DNA of 64,000 nt from Nostoc sphaeroides (GTDB lineage: Bacteria; Cyanobacteriota; Cyanobacteriia; Cyanobacteriales; Nostocaceae), in the NCBI RefSeq assembly GCF_003443655.1, contig NZ_CP031941.1, forward strand, positions 4,586,501 to 4,650,500, written 5' to 3'. The number at the start of each line of letters is the position of its first letter. The first letter of the stretch is position 1. This document shows positions 16,416-26,165 of the stretch, in pieces. Position numbers and translations under genes: made by a program. Below the pieces are notes generated by a model. The model did no database searches. It was not told the origin of the DNA and worked only from the letters and a program-made list of their open reading frames with translations.

Positions 16416-19400
16416 TATTCCCTTATTTTCTTTAATCTTAGCTTTGATCGGATTTATCCTGACCAGACATATCTCAGTACCTCTGAAGCGAGTTTCTGAT
16501 TTAGCAGAAAAAATGGCAGATGGGGATTTATTGGTGAGTTTACCAGATAGCGATCGCCACGATGAAATTGGTGTGTTGACGCGTACCTTTAACCAGATGA
16601 TCGTTAATCTGCGAAACACAACTCAAAAAAATGACGAGCAAAATTGGCTAAAGTCTAACTTGGCTGAATTTACCCAAATGCTCCAAGGGCATCGAAATCT
16701 AGAAAGTGCGTCTCGTCTAATATTGTCGAATCTAGCACCACTGGTTGGGGCATCGCAGGGCGTTTTTTATTTCATGGACTCAATCGACGAGCCTGTACTA
16801 AAGTTATTGAGTAGTTATGCTTACAAAGAACGGAAAAATCTGGCAAACCAGTTTCGTTTGGGTGAGGGATTGGTGGGACAATGCGCCTTAGAAAAACAAA
16901 GAATCCTCCTCACGCAAGTTCCTAGTGATTATATCCGCATCAGTTCCGGCTTGGGAGAAGCTCCACCGCTAAATATTATTGTCTTGCCTATACTGTTTGA
17001 AACACAGGTGAATGCTGTAATTGAACTGGCATCATTTGGGCCTTTCAGCCATCTGCATCTGACATTTTTAGAGCAATTGAGTGAAATTCTGGGTGTATTT
17101 TTAAATAATATCGCCTCACAATTGCAAACCCAGCAACTACTTGAAGAGTCTGTTGCTTTAACAGAAGAACTGCAAAACCAGCAAGAAGAACTACAGCAGA
17201 GCAATCAACGCCTAGAAGAACAGGCGCAGGAGTTGGAAGAATCGCAATTTCTTGTCAAGCAGTCTAACGAGGAATTACAGCAACTAAATGAGGAGCTAGA
17301 AGAAAAGGCAGAATTGTTAGAAGTTCAAAATCAGGAAGTTGCCCGCAAAAACCAGGAAGTTGAGCAAGCGAGGCAGTCTTTAGAAGAAAAAGCTGAACAA
17401 CTGGAGTTGTCTTCCAAATACAAGTCAGAATTTCTGGCGAATATGTCCCACGAGTTACGGACACCATTAAATAGCCTGTTAATTTTAGCAAGGTTGCTAT
17501 CAGATAACTCCCTGAACAACTTGACCGATAAACAGGTAGAGTACAGCCGGACTATCTACTCGGCTGGGACTGATTTGTTGGAATTGATCAATGACATTCT
17601 AGACTTGGCAAAAATTGAGTCGGGTACTATGTCGCTCGATATTGAGCAAATTGCTCTTGCAGATTTGGAGACATCTTTAGAGCAGACTTTTCGGCAAGTT
17701 GCCCACAATAAAGAACTCAGCTTTACTATTGAACGAGATGAAAAATTACCACCGACAATTTATAACGACTCCAAACGTCTGCAACAAGTGCTGAAAAATC
17801 TCCTCGCTAATGCCTTTAAATTTACTGAACAAGGAGGAGTGAAGTTACAAATTGGCATATCTTCTGAGACAGGCGAAGTTGATAATCCGATGATTGCTTT
17901 TGCAGTTAGCGACACGGGTATAGGCATTCCAGAGGAGAAGCAAAAGATTATTTTCGAGGCATTTCAGCAGGCAGATGGCACAACCAGCCGCAAGTACGGC
18001 GGAACAGGCTTAGGCTTGTCCATTAGCCGCGAATTGGCTCAACTGTTGGGCGGAAGAATTGAACTAATCAGCCAACCAGGACAGGGAAGCACCTTCACCC
18101 TCTACTTGCCCAGGCGACATGAAGGGAAGGATAAAAATCCTCTCACTCCACCACCTTCAAAGCCAATCACCTCTATTCGCGCAGCATCGACCATAAAAGA
18201 AGTGCCAATAGTCGAAAACAGGCCCACAACTCAAGACATCTCTCCATCAGCGAAAGTCCTTCCCACCTTTGCCAACGATATTCCAGATGACCGGGAAATC
18301 ATTCAACCGGGCGATCGCATTTTACTAATTATCGAAGATGATGATAAATTTGCCCGCATCCTACTAGATATGGCCCGTGAGCAGGGCTTTAAAACCATTG
18401 TTGCCTTACAGAGCAAACAAGGTCTAGCATTAGCGCAACAGTTTAAGCCCGATGCAATCATGCTAGATATCCACATGCCAGAGATGGATGGGTGGACGGT
18501 GCTAGATCGTCTGAAACATAAACCAGACACCAGACACATACCAGTACATATACTTTCTGTTGATGAAAGACAGCAACGGGGATTACAGCTAGGAGCGATT
18601 ACCTATCTGCAAAAACCTGTTTCTCCAGAAGCGCTAACTCAAGTATTGACAGAAATTAAAAGCTTTATTGAGCGTCAGGTAAAAAATCTTTTAATCGTAG
18701 AAGATGATCCCGTACAAGCCCAAAGTATTATCGAACTGATCGGTAATGGCGATGTTCAGAGTACAGCAGTGGGGACGGGAGCAGGAGCTTTGTCGATTTT
18801 GCGATCGCATCACTTTGATTGTATGGTACTGGATCTTGGCCTGCCCGATATGAGCGGCTTTACACTAATTGAGCAAATAAAGCAAGAACCCAGGCTTTTA
18901 AAACTGCCAATCATCGTTTACACCGGCAAAGAACTCAGCCGACAAGAAGAAACCCAACTCCGGGGACTAGCAGAGACAATTATCATTAAAAATGTGCGAT
19001 CGCCAGAGCGGTTGTTAGATGAAACTGCCTTGTTTTTGCATCGGGTGCAAGCAAATTTGCCCCCACCAAAGCAGCAAATGCTAGAGCAACTACACCAAAA
19101 TGACCCAGTGCTGGCTAATCGGACAATTTTGATTGTGGATGATGACCTAAGAAATATTTTTGCCCTCACCAGCTTTTTAGAAAGCTATCAAATGCAAGTG
19201 CTGTTTGCCGAAAATGGCAGAGATGGTATAGAGAGACTGCAAACTAATCCTGAGATTAATATAGTTTTGATGGATATTATGATGCCGGAAATGGATGGTT
19301 ACGAAACCACCCGCGCCATCCGCCAGCAACAACAGTTTCGCTCATTACCAATAATTGCTTTAACTGCTAAAGCTATGCCAGGCGATCGCGAAAAATGCAT

Positions 19401-19485
19401 CGAAGCTGGAGCCTCTGACTACATCACCAAACCTGTAGATACAGAGCAGTTGCTTTCACTACTCCGAGTTTGGCTATATCGGTAA
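16408..19485 (+). CDS. Hybrid histidine kinase: TM-HAMP-GAF-HisKA-HATPase-REC-REC-REC (C-terminal part of split gene)
   Basis: The 1025-aa open frame begins with a membrane helix (SLILALIGFILTRHI). It continues with HAMP (about 20-75), a GAF domain (about 90-235) and a long coiled coil (240-345). HisKA has the phospho-acceptor in NMSHELRTPLNS, and HATPase has NLLANAFKFT, DTGIGIPEEK and GGTGLGLSIS. Three receiver domains follow, with Asp sites in MLDIHMPEMDGW, VLDLGLPDMSGF and LMDIMMPEMDGY. The nominal TTG start is arbitrary, because the sequence continues the CHASE3 protein encoded in another frame just upstream. The intact protein would be a membrane sensor feeding a multi-step phosphorelay. 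The signal is unknown. Confidence 0.85.
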   Translation: MYSIPLFSLILALIGFILTRHISVPLKRVSDLAEKMADGDLLVSLPDSDRHDEIGVLTRTFNQMIVNLRNTTQKNDEQNWLKSNLAEFTQMLQGHRNLESASRLILSNLAPLVGASQGVFYFMDSIDEPVLKLLSSYAYKERKNLANQFRLGEGLVGQCALEKQRILLTQVPSDYIRISSGLGEAPPLNIIVLPILFETQVNAVIELASFGPFSHLHLTFLEQLSEILGVFLNNIASQLQTQQLLEESVALTEELQNQQEELQQSNQRLEEQAQELEESQFLVKQSNEELQQLNEELEEKAELLEVQNQEVARKNQEVEQARQSLEEKAEQLELSSKYKSEFLANMSHELRTPLNSLLILARLLSDNSLNNLTDKQVEYSRTIYSAGTDLLELINDILDLAKIESGTMSLDIEQIALADLETSLEQTFRQVAHNKELSFTIERDEKLPPTIYNDSKRLQQVLKNLLANAFKFTEQGGVKLQIGISSETGEVDNPMIAFAVSDTGIGIPEEKQKIIFEAFQQADGTTSRKYGGTGLGLSISRELAQLLGGRIELISQPGQGSTFTLYLPRRHEGKDKNPLTPPPSKPITSIRAASTIKEVPIVENRPTTQDISPSAKVLPTFANDIPDDREIIQPGDRILLIIEDDDKFARILLDMAREQGFKTIVALQSKQGLALAQQFKPDAIMLDIHMPEMDGWTVLDRLKHKPDTRHIPVHILSVDERQQRGLQLGAITYLQKPVSPEALTQVLTEIKSFIERQVKNLLIVEDDPVQAQSIIELIGNGDVQSTAVGTGAGALSILRSHHFDCMVLDLGLPDMSGFTLIEQIKQEPRLLKLPIIVYTGKELSRQEETQLRGLAETIIIKNVRSPERLLDETALFLHRVQANLPPPKQQMLEQLHQNDPVLANRTILIVDDDLRNIFALTSFLESYQMQVLFAENGRDGIERLQTNPEINIVLMDIMMPEMDGYETTRAIRQQQQFRSLPIIALTAKAMPGDREKCIEAGASDYITKPVDTEQLLSLLRVWLYR

Positions 19486-19523
19486 TACCATTTCTTTGTG
19501 AGGCTGCGCCAAACCCTTTTAAC

Positions 19524-19569
<46 letters not shown>

Positions 19570-19646
19570 GTGTCCTTTGCGCCCTACCCTGCGGGAAGCC
19601 GCTCCGCGTCTATGCGGTTCGTTTCTCTTTTTTCTTTGTTCTACTT

Positions 19647-19764
19647 ATACCAATTCAATTAATGATTGCAACACATCCTTGGGTAAAGACGCGATGAATC
19701 GAGACGCGATGAATCGAGACGCGATGAATGGTCTATTTGTCGCATTCTTTTTTCCAATTGGTAT
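19647..19764 (+). mobile_element. Miniature element, family B (ATACCAATT...AATTGGTAT), copy 1
   Basis: ATACCAATTCAATTAATGATTGCAA at the left and CCAATTGGTAT at the right are its ends. The interior reads ACATCCTTGGGTAAAGACGCGATGAATC, here with the GAGACGCGATGAAT part in three tandem copies, then GGTCTATTTGTCGCATTC. The same body occurs at 27955, 46144 and 48687. Confidence 0.8.
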
Positions 19765-19799
19765 TAAATATGGTTTAGCGCATCTTCATACAGAATTGG

Positions 19800-19903
19800 T
19801 ATAGCAGTCCTAAATCATTCGTGAACAATAAGATCCCCGATTTCGTAAAAGTTGTCGGGGATCTGAGCCTCTGGATTTTCACAACTCATTTGGGATTGCT
19901 ATA
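19800..19903 (+). mobile_element. Miniature element, family D (TATAGCARTCCTAAAT...), copy 1
   Basis: The ends TATAGCAGTCCTAAATCATTCGTGAA and TTCACAACTCATTTGGGATTGCTATA are inverted repeats. The interior holds the palindrome GATCCCCGA...TCGGGGATC. A second full copy lies at 38982-39108 and a left half at 36944. Confidence 0.8.
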
Positions 19904-19908
19904 TAAGG

Positions 19909-20009
19909 CAATACAGTTCAGATAAGACCAAAACACTTGTAGAGACGGCGATTTATCGCGTCTCAAAACCCACGATTTTGTAGAAGTAGCGCTTAACCCA
20001 AGCGTATTG
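19909..20009 (+). mobile_element. Miniature element, family C, copy 3
   Basis: It runs from CAATACAGTTCAGATAAG to CTTAACCCAAGCGTATTG. CTATATAAGG is duplicated exactly at 19899-19908 and 20010-20019, overlapping the end of a family D element, so this copy inserted later. The interior carries a GAGACG...CGTCTC palindrome. Confidence 0.88.
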
Positions 20010-20168
20010 CTATATAAGGGAGTAGGGGAAGAAAAAAGGCAGAAAGCCCCCGAATAAATCCAGGGGCTTGGATAATTCTGATTGCGTAGGCGTAGCCCGT
20101 CGTAGACATCGCCTACGACGCGCGGGTACGCGATCGCATCTGCGGTAAATGCACTCTAAAATACTTAA

Positions 20169-21089
20169 TTAATTACGGTGATTATTGCTGTAGTGAACCC
20201 TTGTACCAGCCCAAAGCAACTTCTCCCGTAGCGTTTGATAGTAGGAATTGTTCTCGCGCAAAATAATAAATTTAGCCCGACAATCTGCCATCCGCACATC
20301 AACGCGGTGTCCCGGCCAAATAGAAGTCCCCAAAACCCCATCTGTCCACAGCTTGGTACTCAAATCGTAATCCCCCAAAGGCCAAATACTTACCACAGAA
20401 CCAGGGGGTAAAACGAGGGGACGACTAGAAAGGCTCATTGCACAAATGGGAGTGATCGTAATCGCCTCCATACCATCATGCATAATTGGCCCATTAGCAG
20501 AAACAGTGTAACCAGTGGAACCTGTGGGAGTAGAAATAATCAACCCGTCCCCGACATACTGATCGACTACCTCACCGTCAATTTCCATTTCCAGAATTGA
20601 AGTAATCATCCGGTCTGCGGAGGCGGGTTTGACACAAAACTCATTCAGAGCCAGATAATGCTCACTAACTGGTTCTAAATTAGACCCGTGACCCTCATAC
20701 ACAGCAGCTTGTAACATCATCCGCCGTTGGATAGCATAGCGATCCTCAAACAGTCGATCCCAAACTTTCTCAGTATCTTGAAACTCTTCCACTGACTCAG
20801 TTAAAAACCCCAGATGGCCTCCCACATTCACTCCCAGAATCGGGATGCCAGCTGGGGCTAAATGTCTGGCACCAGTTAAAACAGTACCATCGCCACCGAG
20901 TACCAAGGCGAGATCAATTGGTTGAGCCGCCGAAGCCAAAAAGACAGGATAGGGGTTGTCTTTCGGCCCGCTTGGCCCCATCAACACCTGGCACTCGCGG
21001 CTTTCTAGTTGTTTAGCACAGAGTTCTGCCCATTGTTTACTCCGGGCATCCCGCGCTTTATAAGCAATGATTACCTGCTTGAGTTGCAC
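20169..21089 (-). CDS. nadK: NAD(+) kinase
   Basis: NadK phosphorylates NAD+ to NADP+ with ATP, supplying the cofactor reduced by photosynthetic electron transport. GGDGT (in LALVLGGDGTVLTGAR) and the second motif GSTGYTVSANGPIMHDGMEA are the diagnostic nucleotide-binding signatures, and NEFCVKPASADRMI fits between them. GTG 21089 (VQLKQVIIAY...) is preferred over TTG 21095, giving 306 residues. The gene follows ndhE directly in the same direction, so it is probably read from the ndh transcript. Cyanobacteria commonly have two NadK paralogues; this one has the GPSGPKDNPYP insertion. Confidence 0.95.
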   Translation of the reverse strand: MQLKQVIIAYKARDARSKQWAELCAKQLESRECQVLMGPSGPKDNPYPVFLASAAQPIDLALVLGGDGTVLTGARHLAPAGIPILGVNVGGHLGFLTESVEEFQDTEKVWDRLFEDRYAIQRRMMLQAAVYEGHGSNLEPVSEHYLALNEFCVKPASADRMITSILEMEIDGEVVDQYVGDGLIISTPTGSTGYTVSANGPIMHDGMEAITITPICAMSLSSRPLVLPPGSVVSIWPLGDYDLSTKLWTDGVLGTSIWPGHRVDVRMADCRAKFIILRENNSYYQTLREKLLWAGTRVHYSNNHRN

Positions 21090-21095
21090 GCACAA

Positions 21096-21401
21096 TTACC
21101 ACTTCAGGAGATTAAACTGCTCCATATCGACGGTATCACGGTTGCGATAAATGGCAAGCACGATCGCTAAACCTACCGCCGCCTCGGCTGCGGCCACGGT
21201 AATCACAAATACTGTGAAAACCTGACCCTTAATTAATGTTGAGTCGAGGAAGTTGGAAAATGCCATTAAATTCAGATTAACAGCATTGAGCAGTAACTCA
21301 ATTGACATCAGTACCCGCACAGCATTGCGGCTGGTAATTAAACCGTAGATGCCGATACAGAATAAAGCTGCTGCTAGTAATAAAAAGTACTGGAGTTGCA
21401 T
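21096..21401 (-). CDS. ndhE: NAD(P)H-quinone oxidoreductase subunit 4L (NdhE / NuoK)
   Basis: A small membrane subunit of the NDH-1 complex, which carries out cyclic and respiratory electron flow to plastoquinone in thylakoids. Starting at [20 protein letters not shown] gives 101 residues, the usual length. The extra 19 codons upstream are not conserved in character. Three membrane helices are visible, and the conserved Glu residues in [13 protein letters not shown] and [11 protein letters not shown] (proton channel) are present. The gene order gltA-ndhA-ndhI-ndhG-ndhE matches other cyanobacteria. Confidence 0.96.
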   Translation of the reverse strand: MQLQYFLLLAAALFCIGIYGLITSRNAVRVLMSIELLLNAVNLNLMAFSNFLDSTLIKGQVFTVFVITVAAAEAAVGLAIVLAIYRNRDTVDMEQFNLLKW

Positions 21402-21461
21402 GAATCTGAGTATCCCTCCTGAAAAAATCTGGCTGTTTATCTGCAAATGAAGTTGCAAATA

Positions 21462-22076
21462 TTACTCTTTTGTTTCGCTGGTTGTTGATACTAGTTCTCT
21501 GGGGCGTTCTTGCAAAGTCAAAACAGTTTGCCCCAGTTTGGATGGTGTCAATAGGTCTGGCAAATACTCGCGGCGTGCCAAAATAATCGCTCCTACCATT
21601 GCTATCAGCAGCAAAATGGAAGCCAATTCAAAAGGTAGTAAAAAGTCAGTGAAGAAATGTTCTCCAATTAAAACTATAGAACTTTCGCCACCTGCCACAG
21701 GAGAAGCTGAGTAAGCCCAAGGAGTAGCCAGCACCATCGTACTTAGAAGACCGAACAATCCGACACTAACTATACCTGTTAGTACTTTCCGCACCCAAGA
21801 GTTGGGAAATGCTACAAAATCTTCCCGCTTGTTCACCAACATAATGGCAAACAAAATCAACACGTTAACCGCCCCAACGTAAATTAGTATTTGTGCAGCT
21901 GCAACAAAATCAGCATTTAGCAACAGGTAGATTCCCGCTATGCTGATGAACACACCCCCCAGCAAAAAGGCAGAATAGACAATGTTGGAGAACAGCACCA
22001 CACCAATGGCCGCCCCAATCATCATCACGCCTAGTATGCCAAGCGATACAAACTGTACTCCTTCCGCTAGATTCAC
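21462..22076 (-). CDS. ndhG: NAD(P)H-quinone oxidoreductase subunit 6 (NdhG / NuoJ)
   Basis: A 204-aa membrane subunit of the NDH-1 proton-pumping arm. Five hydrophobic helices are visible. The stretch YVGAVNVLILFAIMLVNKRE is the characteristic NuoJ helix with its pi-bulge region. The C-terminal tail is hydrophilic. It is preceded by ndhI with a repeat-filled gap and followed closely by ndhE. Confidence 0.96.
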   Translation of the reverse strand: MNLAEGVQFVSLGILGVMMIGAAIGVVLFSNIVYSAFLLGGVFISIAGIYLLLNADFVAAAQILIYVGAVNVLILFAIMLVNKREDFVAFPNSWVRKVLTGIVSVGLFGLLSTMVLATPWAYSASPVAGGESSIVLIGEHFFTDFLLPFELASILLLIAMVGAIILARREYLPDLLTPSKLGQTVLTLQERPRELVSTTSETKE

Positions 22077-22084
22077 TGTTTTTT

Positions 22085-22205
22085 GTCCTTAGTCATTAGT
22101 CATTGGTCATTAGTCATTGGTCATTGGTCATTGGTCATTGGTCATTAGTCATTGGTCAAATAACAAAGGACAAAGGACAAATGACAATGGACAAATGACA
22201 AATTA
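22085..22205. repeat. Heptanucleotide repeat tract (TCATTGG/TCATTAG) inside the ndh cluster
   Basis: About nine heptamers GTCATTRGTCATTGG run head to tail, then continue as AACAAAGGACAAAGGACAAATGACAA. The two halves are roughly complementary, so the transcript could fold back. A related tract lies between ndhI and ndhA at 22815-22885. Confidence 0.9.
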
Positions 22206-22208
22206 CAT

Positions 22209-22793
22209 TTATTTTTCCGTTTGTTCTACCAGGTCTTCTGGACGCGCACCAGGACGCGGTGCATCTGCGGGCAGTCCATGTGGTTCGAGAACGCCCTTGG
22301 GTAGGTAAACTAGTTCACGCAGTGGTGTAACCATTGGGTCATCTGTTACCTTGTAGGGTAGACGACCTAGCGCTACGCTGTCATAGTTCAATTCATGGCG
22401 ATCGTAAGTGGAAAGTTCATACTCTTCTGTCATTGATAGACAGTTAGTGGGGCAAAATTCCACACAATTACCGCAAAAGATACAAACTCCAAAGTCAATG
22501 CTGTAGTGGTTGAGTTTTTTCTTTTTGCTGGCTTTGTCGTATTCCCAATCTACTACAGGCAGGTTAATTGGACAAACGCGAACGCAAACCTCGCAGGCGA
22601 TACACTTATCAAATTCAAAGTGAATTCTACCGCGAAACCGTTCGCCAGGAATCAGTTTTTCGTAAGGGTACTGTACGGTAATGGGACGCCGCCGCATGTG
22701 GTCAAAGGTAACAGAAAGTCCCTGACCAATGTAACGCGCAGCTTGTACTGTTTCTTTGGCGTAATCACCAACTTGTTTCAGGAACTTTAGCAT
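22209..22793 (-). CDS. ndhI: NAD(P)H-quinone oxidoreductase subunit I (NdhI)
   Basis: A 194-residue ferredoxin-like subunit carrying the two [4Fe-4S] clusters that pass electrons toward the plastoquinone site. The two cluster motifs [12 protein letters not shown] and [12 protein letters not shown] are complete, each with four Cys. The N-terminal amphipathic helix [20 protein letters not shown] anchors it to NdhA. The tail after about residue 165 ([20 protein letters not shown]) is variable in the family. Confidence 0.97.
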   Translation of the reverse strand: MLKFLKQVGDYAKETVQAARYIGQGLSVTFDHMRRRPITVQYPYEKLIPGERFRGRIHFEFDKCIACEVCVRVCPINLPVVDWEYDKASKKKKLNHYSIDFGVCIFCGNCVEFCPTNCLSMTEEYELSTYDRHELNYDSVALGRLPYKVTDDPMVTPLRELVYLPKGVLEPHGLPADAPRPGARPEDLVEQTEK

Positions 22794-22814
22794 TGTGTTT
22801 CACTCTCTCTTTAT

Positions 22815-22880
22815 TTGTCCCTTGTCCCTTGTCATTTGTCCTTGGTCATTAGTACAAATGACTAATGACTAACGACTAAT
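22815..22880. repeat. Heptanucleotide repeat tract between ndhA and ndhI
   Basis: TTGTCCCTTGTCCC, then TCATTTGTCCTTGGTCATTAG, then the near-complement ACAAATGACTAATGACTAACG: short tandem repeats forming an imperfect inverted repeat within the operon. Confidence 0.8.
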
Positions 22881-22882
22881 GA

Positions 22883-24001
22883 CTAACCCCCGAAGGCGAA
22901 GGGAAAGGCTAGTTTTAGGGCGGCGGTTAATAGGAGATTAACCAAGCCAACTGGCAACAAAAACTTCCATCCTAAATCTAACAGTTGGTCAATCCGTACC
23001 CGTGGCACTGTCCAGCGCAACAGGATGGCGACAAACACTAGCAAATAGGCTTTGAACACGGTCATGGTGATGCCCAAAGCAGCAGTTACTATCTGGAACA
23101 CGGGATTTAGTTCACTGACTCCCAACCAACCAGCGATCAGGTTGAGGGGAATGGGAAAGTCCCAACCGCCCAGGTAGAGAATTGCTACTAGTAGGGAAGA
23201 AAGAATCAAGTTAACGTAAGAACCCAGGTAGAAAAGACCGAATTTCATACCTGAGTATTCAGTCTGATAGCCTGCGACGATTTCTTCTTCCGCTTCGGGT
23301 AAGTCAAAGGGTAATCGTTCGCATTCAGCTAGGGCGGCTATCCAAAAGATCAGAAAACCGATTGGTTGTCGCCAAATATTCCAGCCCAGAATGCCGTAGC
23401 CAGACTGTTGATTGACAATATCAACGGTGTCGAGGCTGTTAGACATCATAGCGATCGCTAACACCGCCAGCGCCAAAGGAATTTCATAGCTAATAGATTG
23501 CGCTGCTGCCCGCAACCCCCCTAAGAGGGAGTATTTATTATTAGATGCGTAGCCAGCCATTAACAAACCAATGGGTTGAATGCTTGACAAGGCAATCCAC
23601 AAGAATACGCCCATGCCGACATTGCTAATTACGATGTTCTGCCCAAAGGGGACGATCAGGAATGACAGAAACACCGGAATCACAACAATAATTGGCCCAA
23701 GGGTAAACAGCCAGGGGTCAGATTTGGCTGGTACTATATCTTCTTTAAATACCAACTTCAAGCCATCCGCTACAGGTACCAGCAACCCAAAAGGCCCCTG
23801 GTATTCTGGCCCAATTCGCTGTTGTGCGGCGGCGGAAATTTTTCGTTCTAGCCAAGTAGCAACTAATACCCCCACTGTTGCCCCAATCAGCATCAGTATC
23901 ATTGGCAGTGGCATCCAAATTGCTTTGGCTGTTCCTGCTGGTAAACCTAAATCCCGGAGGGATTCAATAAAAGTTCCTTGGAGGTCAATTCCTGAGTTCA
24001 T
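22883..24001 (-). CDS. ndhA: NAD(P)H-quinone oxidoreductase subunit 1 (NdhA / NuoH)
   Basis: This 372-aa membrane subunit joins the hydrophilic and membrane arms of NDH-1 and lines the plastoquinone tunnel. [20 protein letters not shown] is the loop next to the quinone site, [20 protein letters not shown] follows, and [20 protein letters not shown] with its acidic cluster is the strongest family signature. Eight helices are visible. It is the first ndh gene of the cluster; gltA lies upstream in the same direction with a 282-bp spacer. Confidence 0.97.
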   Translation of the reverse strand: MNSGIDLQGTFIESLRDLGLPAGTAKAIWMPLPMILMLIGATVGVLVATWLERKISAAAQQRIGPEYQGPFGLLVPVADGLKLVFKEDIVPAKSDPWLFTLGPIIVVIPVFLSFLIVPFGQNIVISNVGMGVFLWIALSSIQPIGLLMAGYASNNKYSLLGGLRAAAQSISYEIPLALAVLAIAMMSNSLDTVDIVNQQSGYGILGWNIWRQPIGFLIFWIAALAECERLPFDLPEAEEEIVAGYQTEYSGMKFGLFYLGSYVNLILSSLLVAILYLGGWDFPIPLNLIAGWLGVSELNPVFQIVTAALGITMTVFKAYLLVFVAILLRWTVPRVRIDQLLDLGWKFLLPVGLVNLLLTAALKLAFPFAFGG

Positions 24002-24283
24002 GTTTCCGCTCTTTAAGACATCGAGTCATAGTGAATTACAACTATTAGTTGAATTAATACCTGTAAATTCACTTATTTTTGATTTTTGCCCAGATGACGC
24101 TTGATTGAAAATTTGTTGCTAATTCCCATGCCTAGTATATCCTTGGATGGTTTTAGCCCTCTGAAGCGAGATGAGAACTTCTACTTATGGTTGGCATTGA
24201 GATTGGCTATTGAGGAGACTGGGGACTGGGGACTGGGGACTGGGAGAATAAACAATGCCCCATGCCCCATGCCCCATGCCCAA
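24002..24283. repeat. Spacer between gltA and ndhA with GGGGACT and CCCATGC repeats
   Basis: The region holds tandem GGGGACT at 24220-24243 and CCCCATGC at 24257-24282, typical short tandem repeats. The ndhA promoter is expected here or further upstream, but no convincing -10/-35 pair is seen. No gene is present. Confidence 0.6.
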
Positions 24284-25420
24284 TTACCGTTTGTCAATTG
24301 GGGTATAAGTAACTTCGTGCAGACCGTTGTAAACCTGGGTGGGACGGAAAATCCGGTTTTCTGCTAGTTGTTCTTTCCAGTGGGCTAGCCAACCGGCAAC
24401 GCGAGCGATCGCAAATATTGGCGTAAACAAGTCTGTGGGAATCCCCATCTTTCTATACACCAAACCGGAGTAAAAGTCAATGTTGGGATAAATCCCTTTG
24501 CTACCGAGTTTTTCCTCTACCACGCGTTCCATTTCTAGGGCAATATCATAGAACTTGTCATGCCCAAACTTCTCAAACAGCTGCTCTGCTAGCCCTTGTA
24601 AGATTATGGCTCGTGGGTCTTTGACTTTATACACACGATGTCCAAAGCCCATAATCTTAGATTTAGTTTGCAGACAATGGTCTATGTAGGGACGGACATT
24701 TTCTACAGAGCCAATTTTTTCCAACATCTGAATTACTTCTTCATTGGCTCCACCATGCAGGGGCCCACCCAAAGTTCCCACAGCACTAGCAACCACAGCG
24801 TAAGGATCAGTTAAGGTGGAAGCTGTCACCCTGGCACTGAAAGTGGAAGCATTCATTGTATGCTCAACTTGAAGTATCAAGCAGATATCAAAAACTCGCG
24901 CCATCAAAGGATCGGGTTCTTTCTCGTCAAGCATGTATAGAAAGTTGGCGGAGTAGTCTAAGTCATCACGGGGACGTACCGGGTCATTGCCTTTTCGCAT
25001 CAGTTGGAAAGCAGCTACCATCGTGGGAATGGTTGCTATCAGGCGCACCACTGAATCCCGAATGTAGGCAGGATTATGTAAATCACGGAGCGAATAAAAC
25101 AAGCCTAAAGCAGCAGCAGAGGCTTGCAGCGCATCCATTGGGTGACCGCTTTCAGGAAAGCATTTCATCATGTCCCGAATGCGGTATTTTATCCGCCGAT
25201 GGTAACGAACTTCATGCTCAAATGTTTCCAGTTCTTCTTTGCTTGGCAGTTCGCCCCAGATTAAGAGATAAGCAGTTTCTAGGAATGTACTTTTTTCTGC
25301 TAGTTCCTCAATCCGAATGCCACGATATTCTAATATTCCCTTTTGCCCATCAACATAGCTGATACTTGATTGAGCGGCGGGAATGCCTTCTAAACCAGGC
25401 TTGTATTCGCACACCATCAT
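24284..25420 (-). CDS. gltA: Citrate synthase
   Basis: GltA condenses oxaloacetate and acetyl-CoA to citrate, feeding 2-oxoglutarate for ammonia assimilation in the incomplete cyanobacterial TCA pathway. The 378-aa length is that of the small (type I) enzymes. The catalytic residues are visible: His in LGGPLHGGANEEV, His in FGHRVYKVKDPRA and Asp in NIDFYSGLVY. The N-terminal PGLEGIPAAQSSISYVDG and YRGIRIEELA are conserved. It lies upstream of ndhA on the same strand, an arrangement known from Nostoc relatives. Confidence 0.97.
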   Translation of the reverse strand: MMVCEYKPGLEGIPAAQSSISYVDGQKGILEYRGIRIEELAEKSTFLETAYLLIWGELPSKEELETFEHEVRYHRRIKYRIRDMMKCFPESGHPMDALQASAAALGLFYSLRDLHNPAYIRDSVVRLIATIPTMVAAFQLMRKGNDPVRPRDDLDYSANFLYMLDEKEPDPLMARVFDICLILQVEHTMNASTFSARVTASTLTDPYAVVASAVGTLGGPLHGGANEEVIQMLEKIGSVENVRPYIDHCLQTKSKIMGFGHRVYKVKDPRAIILQGLAEQLFEKFGHDKFYDIALEMERVVEEKLGSKGIYPNIDFYSGLVYRKMGIPTDLFTPIFAIARVAGWLAHWKEQLAENRIFRPTQVYNGLHEVTYTPIDKR

Positions 25421-25527
25421 GGCACCACCATTTGCTTTGTGAAATATCTGATCAAGCTAACTTACCAGAAATTATTGTCGCCATAACAGTAGCCCTTCTA
25501 ACAACAATTGGAAATGTTGAAAAACTG

Positions 25528-26022
25528 TTATAGCAGGTACTTGGGTGATGTCAACCAAAACATCTGACTCCGACCCAGAGGAGAACCTGTTTCTGGTAGT
25601 TTTATCCCAATCATACCTGCTTTTTTCAAGACTAAGCTTTCTTTGACTTCCCCCGATATGAGAATTTCTGCCCAATTGGTCAAATCAGGTTCGTGTCCAA
25701 CCAGCGCCAGTTGGGTATTTTGGGAATAATTTCTTGGTTCTAACCAGTCTTTTAGCCAACTAGAAATTTCACCATCGTGGGCGAGGTGGCTAGATTCCTC
25801 TAATTGGGAGCTTAGTTTTTCTGCTATGAGGATATCAGCCGTTTGGCGGGCCCGCACTAAGGGGCTGGTGAGAATTAAATCAAAGTTTAAACCTAATTTA
25901 ACAAGCTTTTGGGCAACTTTCTCAGTTTTTTGGCTTCCTTCTTTGGTAAGGCTGCGCTCCTCATCTTTGATGCCTAAATCTTTATCTTCGGCGATGCCAT
26001 GACGAATTAAATATAGTTCCAT
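25528..26022 (-). CDS. sixA: Phosphohistidine phosphatase SixA
   Basis: A 164-aa histidine phosphatase (phosphoglycerate-mutase-like fold) acting on phosphohistidine in phosphorelay proteins. The RHG motif (LYLIRHGIAED) carries the catalytic His. TSPLVRARQTADIL supplies the second Arg, and LALVGHEPDLTNWAE the second His. The length is typical for SixA. The gene stands alone, 107 bp before gltA in the same direction. Confidence 0.9.
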   Translation of the reverse strand: MELYLIRHGIAEDKDLGIKDEERSLTKEGSQKTEKVAQKLVKLGLNFDLILTSPLVRARQTADILIAEKLSSQLEESSHLAHDGEISSWLKDWLEPRNYSQNTQLALVGHEPDLTNWAEILISGEVKESLVLKKAGMIGIKLPETGSPLGRSQMFWLTSPKYLL

Positions 26023-26165
26023 ACTTTGATTTTTGTTAGCGTAGCGGGGTGTAGCCCGTGCTTAGTTAGGATTTACGTCTGGTCTAATCTTAATCTTAAT
26101 CATTATTACGTATTCGTTGATCTGCGATCTGTCCGGTGCAACGCTGCGTTAAGTGTTCTAACGTG
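26023..26165. other. Spacer without a recognisable gene
   Basis: It carries a GTAGCGGGGTGTAGCCCGTG fragment of a dispersed Nostoc repeat and AT-rich text. No hairpin with a T-run is seen after the VapC-like gene. Confidence 0.4.
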
